Translations under genes and position numbers: made by a program
Notes under the pieces: generated by a model
Told to the model about the DNA's origin: nothing
Seen by the model: only the letters and a program-made list of their open reading frames with translations
Databases searched by the model: none
Shown: positions 11,839 to 22,478 of the stretch, piece after piece
How positions within the stretch are numbered: position 1 is the first letter of the stretch
Layout of the letters: every line of letters starts with the position of its first letter
Assembly (NCBI RefSeq): GCF_963576675.1
Contig: NC_088910.1
Location: 25,546,531 to 25,610,530 of the forward strand
Source: Euphorbia lathyris
Lineage: Eukaryota; Streptophyta; Magnoliopsida; Malpighiales; Euphorbiaceae
Direction of reading: 5' to 3'
DNA length: 64,000 nt

Positions 11839-14800
11839 TCATGAATCCGGCGTAATACCGTCTTTAACAATAGCATTTATGAGCCAATGTGTCATAGACG
11901 ATGAATAAAAATCGCTAGCATTGGAACGGGCTTGTCTAGCCGTAGCATGAGCAGCACCATTCGCTATACGATGTGTAAAAGAAATTTTAAAATTCGGATA
12001 ACTTCGAAGAATTGAAACACATTCTTGAATTAAATCTCCAAACTCAGACAGATTGAACCTTGATGAATTAATGTGGTCCACTACGAGTTTAGCGTCTGAT
12101 TCGAACTGGACTTGTCTGTATCCCAATCCCGCCATCCATAACATACTCGTTCTGATTGCGAGGGCCTCGATGATTTTCGGCTCTTTAATTACTGCTATCA
12201 CGCTGCTGCTGCAGCATATAAAGTTGTCGTGATCATCTCGCACCACCTCTCCCATCCCGCTCATCCCTTCATCTTTGAAGATCGCTCCATCCATGTTGCA
12301 CTTTACGAAACCTTGCTGCGGGAGTTGCCAGGGGGTGCCGTACCTGCTGCTACTTCGAGCGTCGCGAACCAGACCTGTTGTGTTGCTCGTCCAGAACGCC
12401 CACCAATCATTAATGATCTCCGTCACGTCCCTACAGCCTTGCGCGATAGTCTGTACTGTGTCTGTCCAAACCAGTTGGTTTCGCCTCCGCCAGATTACCT
12501 GCAAGCTTATCACAATTCGCACCAGCACGTCAGCTGTCGCACCGTCCAGTTTAGTGAGGATCCAGTCGGCTAAGTCCTCATTTCGCAGCTGCGGAATAAT
12601 GCCTCCCGCCTCTCTCCATGTCTCCTTTGCCGCACCACATTGAGTGAATAAGTGCTCCTCCGTTTCTGGTTCAGACCTGCAAAATGGACAAACGTCAATG
12701 ATATTAACCCCCTTTCGGCCGAGTCTGTTCCGCGTGGGCAAGCACCGGCGACATAAACGCCATAAGAAGTTCGACATCTTAGGGGGTATCGGTAACTTCC
12801 ATAACCTCCTCCATCCCTTCGAACCCACTTCCTCGTGTTGGCCTTCCATACCCGCTTTGTAACCCGATTTAACGGAATAAACAGCTTCCTTCGATCAACT
12901 CCAAACCCACTCATCCTCCACTTCCCGGTATGGAAGGATAATTTCCATAATGGCTGCGGCTTCCTCTTCACAGAAACAACCCCTCACTTTCTCGATATCC
13001 CAGGCCCTCGCATCCTCCCTGATCAGTTCCGACACTTTCATGTCTTCTGTGCCTGCGATACAGTATGAGTTAATACGAAAATTTGATAGCTTGGGGACCC
13101 AAGGATCATCCCAGACCCTCACCTTACTGCCTGATCCAATTTTCATGCGCAAACCCAACTTCAGAATATCGATTCCATTCCATATACTTCTCCATATTGC
13201 ACTTGGGTTTTTTCCCAGCTTAGCAGTCAGTAGGGAATCATCAGGGAAATACTTTGCTTTGAAGATTTTGCCCACCAAGGTATCCGGGGAGCGTATCAGT
13301 TTCCAACCCTGCTTTGCTAATAAAGGCAAGATTGAACATATGAAGATCTCGGAAACGTAGACCTCCTTGTTCCTTACTATAGCACAACTTCGCCCAATCG
13401 AACCAATGTAAACCCCGTTTACCATTCTGCTTTGAACCCCACCAGAAGGAATTCATTATTTTCTGCAGGTCTTCACAGACTAACAGTGGGAGTAGAAAGG
13501 TGCTCATGAAAAACGTTGGCAATGCTTGAGCAACCGATTTGATTAACACTTCCTTTCCTGCACTAGATAAAAATTTGTTACCCCAGGCTCCAATTTTTTT
13601 CCTTAGCCTATCGATCAGAAATATGAAAATCCGTCTTTTGGATCTCCCAATCAGTGACGGGAGCCCCAGGTAACGCCCTGTATCAAGCGGTTTACTGACC
13701 TTTAGGATATCTTGTATGCTTCGTCTTACTTCTTCCTTCATATTTAAACTGAAAAAAATCCCAGATTTGCTTAGGTTCACAGCCTGTCCTAATGCCTGCT
13801 CATATACATTCAGTATCTCCAATATTTTCCTGGTTTGATCTTCCTTAGCTCCAAAGAAGAGAAAACTGTCGTCTGCGAAGAATAAATGTGTGATTGCCGG
13901 TGCTCTCCTGCATACTTTACAGCCCGTGATAATGTTATCACGTTCAGCCTAGGATATAAGTCTAGATAACACTTCAGCACAGATAATAAATGAGTAGGGA
14001 GAGAGAGGGTCTCCCTGTCCTAATCCTCTTCCAGGGATAATTGTATCCGTCAACTCATTGTTCACTGATACCTTGTATTTGACACTTGTAACACACCACA
14101 TAATCCAAGAGATCCATTTCTCATCAAACCCCATTCTTTGTAACACTTTCTCCAAAAACCTCCAGTCGACCCTATCATATGCCTTGCTGATATCAATCTT
14201 TAGGGCAACCTCTCCTAATTCCCCCCCCTATTGTGCCTCTTCATGTAGTGTATTACTTCAAAAGCCACTTGTACACTATCAATAATAGATCTGCCCGGAA
14301 CAAAAGTCGACTGAGTCTCACTAATTATTTTTGGCAGAACATCCTTGAGCCTGTTTGCAAGGACCTTGGCAATTATTTTGTACAAGACATTGCACAAAGA
14401 GATGGGTCTGAAGTCCTTAAGCGATCTAGGGGAATTACATTTTGGAATTAGCACAATTATTGTCTCATTCAATCTTTCCGGAAATTCATTCCTCTCCAGC
14501 CACTCAATGCAGCCCATCGACACTTCCTTCCCAATCAAATCCCAGAATTCTTGAAAAAATTTCGGGTTCAGCCCGTCCGGTCCCGGAGATTTATCAGGGT
14601 GCATAGAAAATACAGCCGTGGTAAATTCCTCCAAAGTAAAGGGGGCTGTTAATAACTCATTCATATCCGCCTCTACCAGCATAGGCACCACATCCAAAGT
14701 TTGAGAAGTGACAGAATTAGATGAAGAGAATACAGTAGAAAAATAATTTCTCACATGATTCAATAGCTCATCAATGTGATCAACATACTGACCTGTTTCT

Positions 14801-15900
14801 GTGGTTAGTCCGGCGATGAAATTATGCTTTCTTCGACTATTGACACTGGCATGGAAGAACTTTGTATTTCTATCCCCGTCCCTTACCCAGTATAATTTTG
14901 CTCTTTATCTCCAATATGTATCTTCCAGTTCCAAAACTTCATTCAGCTTTCGCTTTGCTAAATAATATTGTGCTACTGATGTTGGGTCAGTTCTATCATA
15001 CGCCTGCTCCATCTTTCTTTTCCAATTCTCAATCCGCTGTTTGAATTTAGTATTGAAATTTCTCCCCCACCTATCCATTATGCTCGTGCAGCTGTCTAGT
15101 TTACTGATAATAGTGGGTTCCCTGCTCTGCGTCCAATGTTCCCTGACCTTCTTAAGAAATTCCTGCTCTTTTGTCCACATTACCTCGAATCTGAACTTTC
15201 TCCTCCTGTTGCCTCTCTCCCGACGCACTAATTGTAGACAAAGTGTATTGTGATCCGAATATACCGCAGCTCTGTTTTGAAGGCTATAATCCGAGAACAA
15301 ATCAATCCAACTTTCTGATGCAAAACCCCTGTCCAATTTCTCTCTGACCCATCTGTCAGTTCCCCGACCCCTTTCCCATGTAAACATACTACCTTCCATT
15401 CTGAGTTCATGTAAGTCACAGTCCCTGATTACAAGTGCAAATTCCCTCATCAAATTAGGTGGATATACCGCCCCCTTCCTTTTCATCGACCTGCAATATA
15501 CAATTAAAATCACCAACTAACAGCCACAGCACTGTTGATGAAACAGCCAATGTCCGTAATAAGGCCCATGATTCCCCTTGTCTGTTGCGCTCGGCATAGC
15601 CATAGAAACCAACAAACCTCCACTGAGTCGCATCAGAATTGGTTATCACCACATCTATATGATGGTCAGAATAGCTTTGTAGAGTTACATTCATACCTGC
15701 CCTCCACTCCTACCACGTCTGTTAACCACAATACTTCCCTCAAACTGTAATTTCTACCTAATGTTTGTTATCTTACTTTCCTCAACTAAAGTTTCCATGA
15801 GGAAAACTAAATCGGACCTTTGGGAACTTATTACTTCTTTCAAAGCACGAACTGCCCGGTGGTTTCCCAGACCACGACAGTTCCAACTTAACAGATTCAT
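11839..15900 (-). pseudogene. LINE ORF2: endonuclease, reverse transcriptase, zf-RVT, RNase H
   Basis: The start is the ATG at 15900, giving LLSWNCRGLGNHRAV, the classic N-terminus of the plant L1 apurinic-like endonuclease. Next come endonuclease pieces (LLVGDFNCI near 15520; YSDHNTLCL near 15265), RT (PDKSPGPDGLNPKFF near 14590; GQGDPLSPY near 14010; the FADDS catalytic box near 13890), the zf-RVT block (FLWRLCRRCLPTRNRL and CPFC) and a C-terminal RNase H (CNMDGA, IEALAIR, ESDAKLVVDH). It acts in target-primed reverse transcription. Lesions include a shift beside the C-run at 14221-14227, a TAG near 13950 and several shifts in the endonuclease and zf-RVT parts. It is therefore non-functional. 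Confidence 0.88.
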
Positions 15901-16645
15901 AATATCCGACGGCCCTCATCCTTGGGGCTCGCCGATCCAGAAAAACCAGAACATTCCTCATCCACTTGGGAACCGGATTTGTTCTCCGCCAATTGTGTGG
16001 TCTTACCCTTCCCGTTGCTGCCAGATTCCTCTCTTCTACGCTTTTTAGCCTCCAGCAATTCAATTTCATCCTCCTCCTTCTCCTGTATTTGCTCATCATC
16101 ATCTTCCTCTCTACCCTCACTCTCATTAACAACTCCCACTTCACTATGTATTTTCAGTTGTGGCCCCAAAGTAGTTGATATTATCACTTCCGGCTCCCTA
16201 AACCTTCCCTCATCTTGGTTCCACCCTCCCCTACCCTGCCCATTTGATATATCTCGCAATATTGGTCCCCTAATCCCCCCTAATTTTGATGTCCCAGCCA
16301 CAGGTTTGCCCCCCAATCACTCTCACGTCCCTCCCTTAACCACCTAGCTCCGCTCTGGTCCCCTCCCCTCTTTATTGGTGCTTTGAGCCACTCCCCCCAC
16401 TCCCTTTCCCCATTGTCTCTTTTTCCCTCAAATAAAAATACACAATATTTGTCTGAATGTCCTAGCATACCACATAAATAACAAAATACCCCAAGGCGTT
16501 CGTATTTGAAAACAACAATTGAACATCCATCCTTACCTCTTGTAATCCTCTTGAAACGCTTCAAAGGTTTGGACACATCGATAGCCACCCTTATCCTCAT
16601 ATAGGTCTTCCTTGTTCATGTATTGTTCTTTGTATCATATTCCAG
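15897..16645 (-). pseudogene. LINE ORF1, C-terminal part with zinc knuckle
   Basis: The minus-strand frame from the Sirevirus insertion site leftwards reads RIRVAIDVSKPLKRF, then a CCHC knuckle (CYLCGMLGHSDKYC, near 16470), then an acidic/basic low-complexity tail. This is the gag-like nucleic-acid-binding ORF1 of plant L1 elements. Its N-terminal half is on the far side of the nested insertions (47920-48379). It ends at 15897, overlapping the ORF2 start codon by a few bases. At least two frame changes are present. Confidence 0.8.
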
Positions 16646-16650
16646 ATAGG
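16646..16650. repeat. Left TSD (ATAGG) of the Sirevirus
   Basis: ATAGG precedes the 5' LTR and is repeated at 47915-47919 directly after the 3' LTR. Removing the insertion and one copy restores the continuity of LINE ORF1. Confidence 0.85.
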
Positions 16651-18139
16651 TATTGAAACACCTTTCCACATGATTTTGATTTGACAAAATTATTTAAGTT
16701 AATCCATGATTAAGGGACAATTAAATTTAAGTGCTTTGATTTAATTGTACTAATATGTTTGTTCAATGATGAGTATAAATATAAATACAAATAGAAATAA
16801 AAAGTAAGACAGGACGAAGTCAGCATAAGATCACAGCACAAGCTGAGTAGAATGGAACTCAACGTGAGAGAAGATAAGTCATCTTCAGAACAGAAGCTTA
16901 AAGATCAAGAAAGTGAGTGGAACGAAACTCAGTATCAAAAGTAGGAAAGTCTTCCGAGAACTATGTCTTGCAGAACGAAGCTGACCATGGAAGCTGAGTA
17001 AAAGAGAACTCAGTATATGCACTAGCAAACAATCACAAACAACGGCTACCAAAGACAAGCTGAGTGATCTTAAGGACAGCATGAATGTTCCGTTTGCTAA
17101 AAGACAAGCTCCGACAACTGTCTGCCCCAATAATAGAAACCTTGGAATTACGCAAAGGCTAATTTTGAGAGGTATGGGTCAAACGTTCGTTAGCTAAAAG
17201 ACGAACTGGCACAAGAAGACGAAAACCTGCAAGAAGAAGACAAACCTGACGCCTGCGGAATTCAGACGACAGGATCGGCCTGCAAGACTGAAGCTGACCA
17301 GAACTTGTCTAAAAAAGAAGCCGTTTGAACCAACGGACAAATCCAAAGTTCAAACCATTTCTACTTCAGACATCAACTATATAAAGACACGATCATTCTT
17401 AGATCATTAGCCGATTACAACAAGTACAAAAAGTATATACATACAAAAGCACAAAAGCCAAAAGAGATCTTACTCCAAATTTCTATTCTTGTGTAAAAGC
17501 TAGATTGATTTTCTGTAATCATCTAAAGTGTTCTTCGTCTGAAAAGAACAATTTGTATCAATTGTAAAATTGAGATGTTGTGCTGAGTACTCGGTGTTGA
17601 GTGCTTAGTGGTAGAGAAATCTAGGTGTTGGGTTATAGCACTTAGTAGGAGTTGAGTAGACGAATAGAGGAAGGTACTCTTGCATATTCAACTGCCTTGT
17701 AAACGGTTTGTGCTCTACCTTTAAAGAGCTCAGTATTGGATTTAAAAAGCCCGGAGGGATTCTGGGGACTGGACGTAGGCAGAGAGGCCGAACCAGGATA
17801 AGTCGTACTGAGTAATTTCTAACTCTCTCTCTCAATATATATATATATCTGTATGTGTTGCTTGTCATATTTACTCAGCATATAAAATTGCTTAAACTGA
17901 CACTGAGTAAATAAGAGTGCTGAGTTGGAAGTTGACCTCAACAGTGTCAATTCCCAACTCATACGTAAAATAGTTTTAGTCAACATCTGACTAAAGCTGT
18001 CTTACACTATAATCGGTCGTGCTGACCAAAGCTGAGTTGACTAACTCAAGAAAATATATTAAGTCAGCTTAACTAAAAAGAAAAAAGTTATATTAGTTCC
18101 TAACCCCTCCCCCTTGGAACTAATCACACGGGACCAATA
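16651..18139 (+). repeat. Sirevirus 5' LTR
   Basis: The LTR starts TATTGAAACACC and ends GGACCAATA, so the termini are a 5-bp inverted repeat TATTG/CAATA. It is 1,489 bases against 1,542 for the 3' LTR. The difference comes mainly from a (GT)n expansion and a 21-base duplication in the 3' copy. A TATA box CTATATAAAG lies at 17377-17386. Many copies of CTGAGT/ACTCAG occur along the LTR. Confidence 0.9.
17377..17386 (+). promoter_or_regulatory. TATA box of the Sirevirus 5' LTR
   Basis: CTATATAAAG followed by a short A/C-rich stretch is the best core-promoter candidate in U3. The same sequence is at 47118-47127 in the 3' LTR and in related form (CACTATAAAAAG) at about 55874-55885 in the solo LTR. 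Confidence 0.7.
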
Positions 18140-18141
18140 AG

Positions 18142-18154
18142 TGGTATCAGAGCC
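18142..18154 (+). other. Sirevirus primer-binding site (initiator tRNA-Met)
   Basis: TGGTATCAGAGCC lies two bases after the LTR end. It is complementary to the 3' end of plant initiator tRNA-Met, the usual primer for Ty1/copia first-strand synthesis. Confidence 0.95.
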
Positions 18155-18203
18155 ATATAGCTCACTATTCAAAGATTTAACAATCTTGAGCTGAGCCCGA
18201 TAA

Positions 18204-19660
18204 ATGGCTGAGAACAGCACTCGTTTCCTTCCTGGGAACCAAACAACACAGATACTCCCAGAGGGATTATCAATTAGTCGGCCTCCCCTATTCTTTGGAT
18301 CTAATTATACATTCTGGAAGAATAGGATGAAGAACTTTATTCAAGCCACAAACATGAGTGCATGGCTTGCAATAGTTCAAGGCCCATATGTGCCATATAA
18401 AACTGTTGACAATGAGAAAATTGTTAAGAGTGAAACAGAGTGGTCAGAAGATGACCTTAAAAATTTACAAAACAATGCTTCGGCTATCAATATGCTTCAC
18501 TGTGCGTTAGATGCTGCAGAATACAATAAGATTTCAGGTTGCGAGTCAGCACAGGAGATTTGGAAAAAGCTTGAAGTAACCTACGAAGGTACAAGCAAGG
18601 TCAATGAGTCAAAGGTGAACCAGCATATGAGATTATACGAGCTGTTCGAGATGAACGACGATGAGGACATCTCAGGAATGAACGCCAGATTCACCAACAT
18701 CATAAATGAGCTAAAGAGGCTCGGCAAGAACTTCACTGAAGAAGAGCAGGTGAAGAAAATTCTGAAAAGCTTACCTAAGAGCTGGCAAGCTAAGAAAACT
18801 GCCGTAGAGGAGGCCCAAGACTTGACCACATATAAATACGACGAGCTGATCGGATCTCTGCTGACTCATGAGATCTCAATGAAAAATTTTGAAGCAAAAG
18901 AAAAGTCAGAAGACAAGAAATAAAAATCACTTGTCATGAAAGCTGACTCAACTGAAGCTGACTCATCAGATGATGAGGAAATGACCATGTTCACAAGGAA
19001 GATGAAGAAGCTGTTCAGAAAGAATGAAAAGAATAGCAAGCGGCCATTCAGAAGAGGTGATAGGTATAAAGCTGAGTCGAGTGACAAATACAAAAAGGAC
19101 AGCTCCAAGCCTGTCACGTGTTTTGAGTGTCATCAAACTGGGCACAACAAGTCAAGCTGCCCTAATCTAAAGAAAGACAAGAAAGGAAGGAAAAAGGCTA
19201 TGGTGGTCACATGGAGTGATAGCGACGACTCAACATCATCTGAAGCTGATGCCACCGAGTCAGCAAACATATGCTTCATGGCCGATGACGCTGCTGACCA
19301 CACTCGATCTGAGCAAGCTGACCTCTCTGAAGAATCTGAACAGGAGGAATACTCAAATGAGGTAACATCCTTACACTTGCTTAGAAATGAAATGATTAAT
19401 GCCCTGAGTGATTTATATACACTGACTAAAAAGTGTAACAAGAAAATAAAGGCACTCAGCAGGCGATGTGACGAGATTGAGGAGGTCAAACTTAGTGACC
19501 TTCGATATCTTCTCCAAGACAACTCAGCTTTGCATAGTAACATGGAAATTATGCACAAGTTCGTCTCGGAGGTTCAATCAGATTCAAAGAAACTGAAAAA
19601 GGATGTCACATACTTACAGAGCCAAACTAAAGGCTCAAACAAAAATAAATCCCATGCTGA
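18204..19660 (+). pseudogene. Sirevirus gag, N-terminal part (up to the Ogre-like insertion)
   Basis: The ATG at 18204 opens a copia Gag: the PPLFFGSNYTFWKNRM motif near residues 30-45, then the UBN2-type helical domain (EIWKKLEVTYEG, SLPKSWQAKK). A TAA at 18921-18923 interrupts the frame, which reopens in the same phase. A first CCHC knuckle (CFECHQTGHNKSSC, 19119-19160) and a coiled-coil-like region follow. The frame is cut at 19660 by the Ogre-like element. Gag forms the particle and packages RNA. Two further knuckles lie beyond the insertion at 39055-39220. Confidence 0.88.
19656..19660. repeat. Left TSD (GCTGA) of the Ogre-like element
   Basis: GCTGA immediately precedes the 5' LTR and recurs at 39000-39004 immediately after the 3' LTR. 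GCTGA is common in the host Sirevirus, so five matching bases alone are weak evidence. The clean LTR ends and the continuation of gag on the other side make the call firm. Confidence 0.88.
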
Positions 19661-19879
19661 TGTAGACACCGAGTCGGAGGACCTGTGACGAAAACCTGTA
19701 AACAAGACGGTCGAAGCGGTTGATTCCGGAAGTTTTAAAACAAAAATATATAATAAGAAAAGAAAAATTAATGTGAGTCGCGGTCGTCAAGTGGACGGCT
19801 CGCGAGTACTCAGCGATGCGGTGCGAGCGCCTAGCGGCAGCCGATGCGTGTTCGACGACAGTTGGACGCGCGCCCGGCA

Positions 19880-20215
19880 GCGCGGGGCGCACGCTCGATA
19901 TCCGTTGGGCGCGTATGCCCGGCAGCGCGGAGCGCGCGCTCGACGACCGTGGGGCACGCACGCCCGACGGCCGCTGGGCGGGCGTGCCCGGCAGCCGTTG
20001 GGCGAGCGCCCAGCGACGTTGGGCGGACACCCGACAATTGTCGGGCGAACGCCCAACGTCAGTTGGGCGCGCGCGCCCAACGCTGGTTGGGCGCGTGCCC
20101 AACTGAAGTTGGGCGTACGCCCAACAATAGTTGGGCGTTCGCCCAACCATGTTGGGCGTTCGCCCAACTAGCTTGGGCGTTCGCCCAACTGACTTTGGGC
20201 GTCGCCCAAAGTTCC
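19880..20215. repeat. Array of TTGGGCG...CGCCCAA palindromes in the 5' LTR
   Basis: At least eight near-perfect palindromes of the type TTGGGCG-NN-CGCCCAA sit back to back with spacers of about 4-8 bases (densest 20035-20215), preceded by a looser GGGCG/CGCCC-rich part. Both strands stay open in several frames and encode similar repetitive peptides, an effect of the symmetry and not evidence of a gene. The 3' LTR has fewer units (36680-36855). Confidence 0.88.
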
Positions 20216-20250
20216 GGGGATCCGTTTGCCTATATAAGGCACGGATCCCC
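20216..20250 (+). promoter_or_regulatory. LTR TATA box inside a perfect hairpin
   Basis: Stem GGGGATCCG (20216-20224) pairs with CGGATCCCC (20242-20250). After a TT bulge an inner stem TGCC/GGCA (20227-20230 with 20238-20241) leaves TATATAA as the loop. The TATA box is thus exactly the loop of a 13-bp stem. The same structure is in the 3' LTR at 36857-36891. It is the likely U3 core promoter. Confidence 0.8.
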
Positions 20251-22460
20251 ATGCATTCGAGGAGGACTTTTTGGGAGGAGCTTCTCACTCTAAACATTTT
20301 TAGAGAGATAAAATCTTTTTTTTGGGAAAAAATATTTTTTTTTCCTAAAAATTCCAAATTTCCTAAAAGTTAAAATTTTACCAAACACACAAAACACCGG
20401 AAAAGCACGATTCGTGGAATCAACCGACTTCAACCGTCAATACCGAACTTGAGGTATTATCCGAGGACTAGACTCGTTTTATTTATTTCATTTATTTTAT
20501 TTTCTTTATTTATCTTTATGTTATAATTTTATTTATTTAGTTATTCATTTATTTATCGCGTTTTATTTAATTCTCCGTATTTATTTATCCCGTGTTAAAT
20601 AAAAATTCGGTTTTATTTTAAAATAAAAAACCTCGTTTTAATATCCCAATACGAACCATGATTCGATTAAAAGGTAGTTCGGGTATTAAAAAACGTTGTA
20701 ATTATAAGTTTTGAAAAGATATTTCAGAATAACGTTTTAAAATAAAAACGTCGTTTTAGGAAACTCCGTTATAGACTATGATCCATTTTTGGTAGTTCGG
20801 AGATCCAAAACGATTGAATTAGATTTAATTTAAAGCGTTTGAACGAATCTGGAAAGTTTTGGAGTGCTGCTGTAATTCTGCCTTTTCTGTCACTAACAGC
20901 AGATTGGGGACGGATTTTCCGTCGGTAATATGCTGGAAGCCGAAAATCACCATTTTTACCCTCCTTTCTCCACTTTTTGACATTTCTACTTATATATATA
21001 TGTATATTATTGTGTAATATGTTTATAATAATTATTTTTTAATCCTATAACTATTTATTATGTACTATATATTTATTTATTTCATTCTGAAATTTAATTC
21101 GTTTGGATTTAATATTATAAAGTGGTATATATGTATATATATATGGTTTTTGGCTCTTTTGAATTATGTTAGTTATCATTGGGTAAAACTATTTTGGAGA
21201 TTAAATGTTATTCTTCCCATTTATAAACTTGGTTCATTGTTTTTACATATTTTGAATTAGAATAAAAAGGTATTATATTTAGTATTCTTTTTCGCTTTCT
21301 TTGTTATATCATATAATATTTCTTACTTATTTTCATTTATAGATATATCCCTATTTTTAGATAAAACTATGTATATATGTATTTCTATCTTATTCTTGTA
21401 TATATGTATATATTCCAAATGTGTTTTACTTGGTGAATTTTGGTTTAATTGGTTTATTGTTGTAATTATGATAATGTTAAAGGTTAATTGAGTGAAAAGG
21501 GGAAAGTAAAATCACAAAAAGAGAGTTTAATTTGCTTATTTAAACTTAAAGTTTTCTAGATATTCCTAAAGTGTAAATAACGTTTTCTTGACATTTTTAA
21601 ACCATTTCTTAAAACATCATGTTTTAAAACCTTAGTCCGTTCCAACGACGGATTAAGCGAACCTTGTAATTAAAATAGCTTTTAATCGTAAATAATAGAG
21701 TTTTGAATCGTGTTCTTAAATGATTTGTACAAAGTAAATTGACTTGTATGCCTAACCACGTTTTCGGGTTAAAATTCTTTATTCCACGTCTTCAAACGCT
21801 CGAGTCGTTCCAACGGCGGTTCGAGTAGAGGCCACATAAATAAACGGGGTTTTGAAACGTACCTAAATCGTTCCAACGGCGATTAAGGTACGAACCAAGT
21901 AAATAAACTCGTTTTCGGGGAGTGAGTTTAATGTAGAGTTAACATGTGAATCGAAGCATAAGACACACTGTAAAATAAATCAATTCTCCCTTCTCCCCCT
22001 GTCTCCTTTATAAATTTATGCAAAATGGGTGATTCTTTACCAAAATGGCTTTCAATAATATATGCTCAAAACGGTTTCAAAACGAGAAAGAAAAGGTTTC
22101 AAATGAATTTTAAACTTAAAGAAATATGCGATTAGTCCGTTATCGCCTAACACGCTGAGTAGGAGGCCGGTGGTTCATAACCGGGCGATGTTGGGGTGCC
22201 TAGTAGCCTTTCTCCGGAAAGGAGCTAGCCTTCTCGGCTCGTACCTAAGTTTCCCGAACCCTCACCGGTCTCCCGCAAGGGATCGGTGTTCATTTTTCCA
22301 TTCATGGGTGGCGACTCTTCCATACTCCGAGCTCCGGTCCTGCCGAGCAGCTTGATTCCACAATTGGTTGCTTTCGGCGCAAATCACCGCTTACGTCGCC
22401 ATGAGGTGTCCACCCCCCAGTCCGCCCGGGAGATTAGGCCGCGGCACCTCGTCTAACAAG

Positions 22461-22478
22461 TGGCGACTCCGCTGGGGA
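22461..22478 (+). other. Ogre-like primer-binding site (tRNA-Arg)
   Basis: TGGCGACTCCGCTGGGGA follows the LTR after two bases. It is complementary to the 3' end (with CCA) of plant tRNA-Arg(ACG). tRNA-Arg priming is characteristic of Ogre-type elements. Confidence 0.9.

Larger units (their letters stand above)
19661..22458 (+). repeat. Ogre-like 5' LTR
   Basis: Starts TGTAGACACC and ends CGTCTAACA (TG...CA). It includes the palindrome array (about 19880-20215), a TATA box in a hairpin (20216-20250), a long AT-rich R/U5 part, and a GC-rich terminal section around 22140-22458 with CCGGTGG and CTCCCGCAAGGGA motifs. The 3' LTR lacks about 98 bases corresponding to 20758-20856 and several palindrome units; otherwise the two are nearly identical. 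Confidence 0.95.

Noticed and set aside
13949..15694. Separate small genes on the minus strand
   Set aside because: They are successive pieces of LINE ORF2 broken by frameshifts, in the expected domain order.
19880..20215. CRISPR-like appearance of regularly spaced palindromes
   Set aside because: Plant nuclear DNA, spacers only about 4-8 bases, no cas genes, and the array is inside an LTR.
19635..20373. Long overlapping ORFs on both strands in the 5' LTR
   Set aside because: They follow the palindrome array; symmetry keeps several frames open and gives near-identical repetitive peptides on both strands. The same occurs at 36383-36998 and 3228-3503. No protein family match.
22461..22478. 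tRNA-like sequence
   Set aside because: It is only complementary to a tRNA-Arg 3' end and lies next to the LTR, so it is a primer-binding site and not a tRNA gene.
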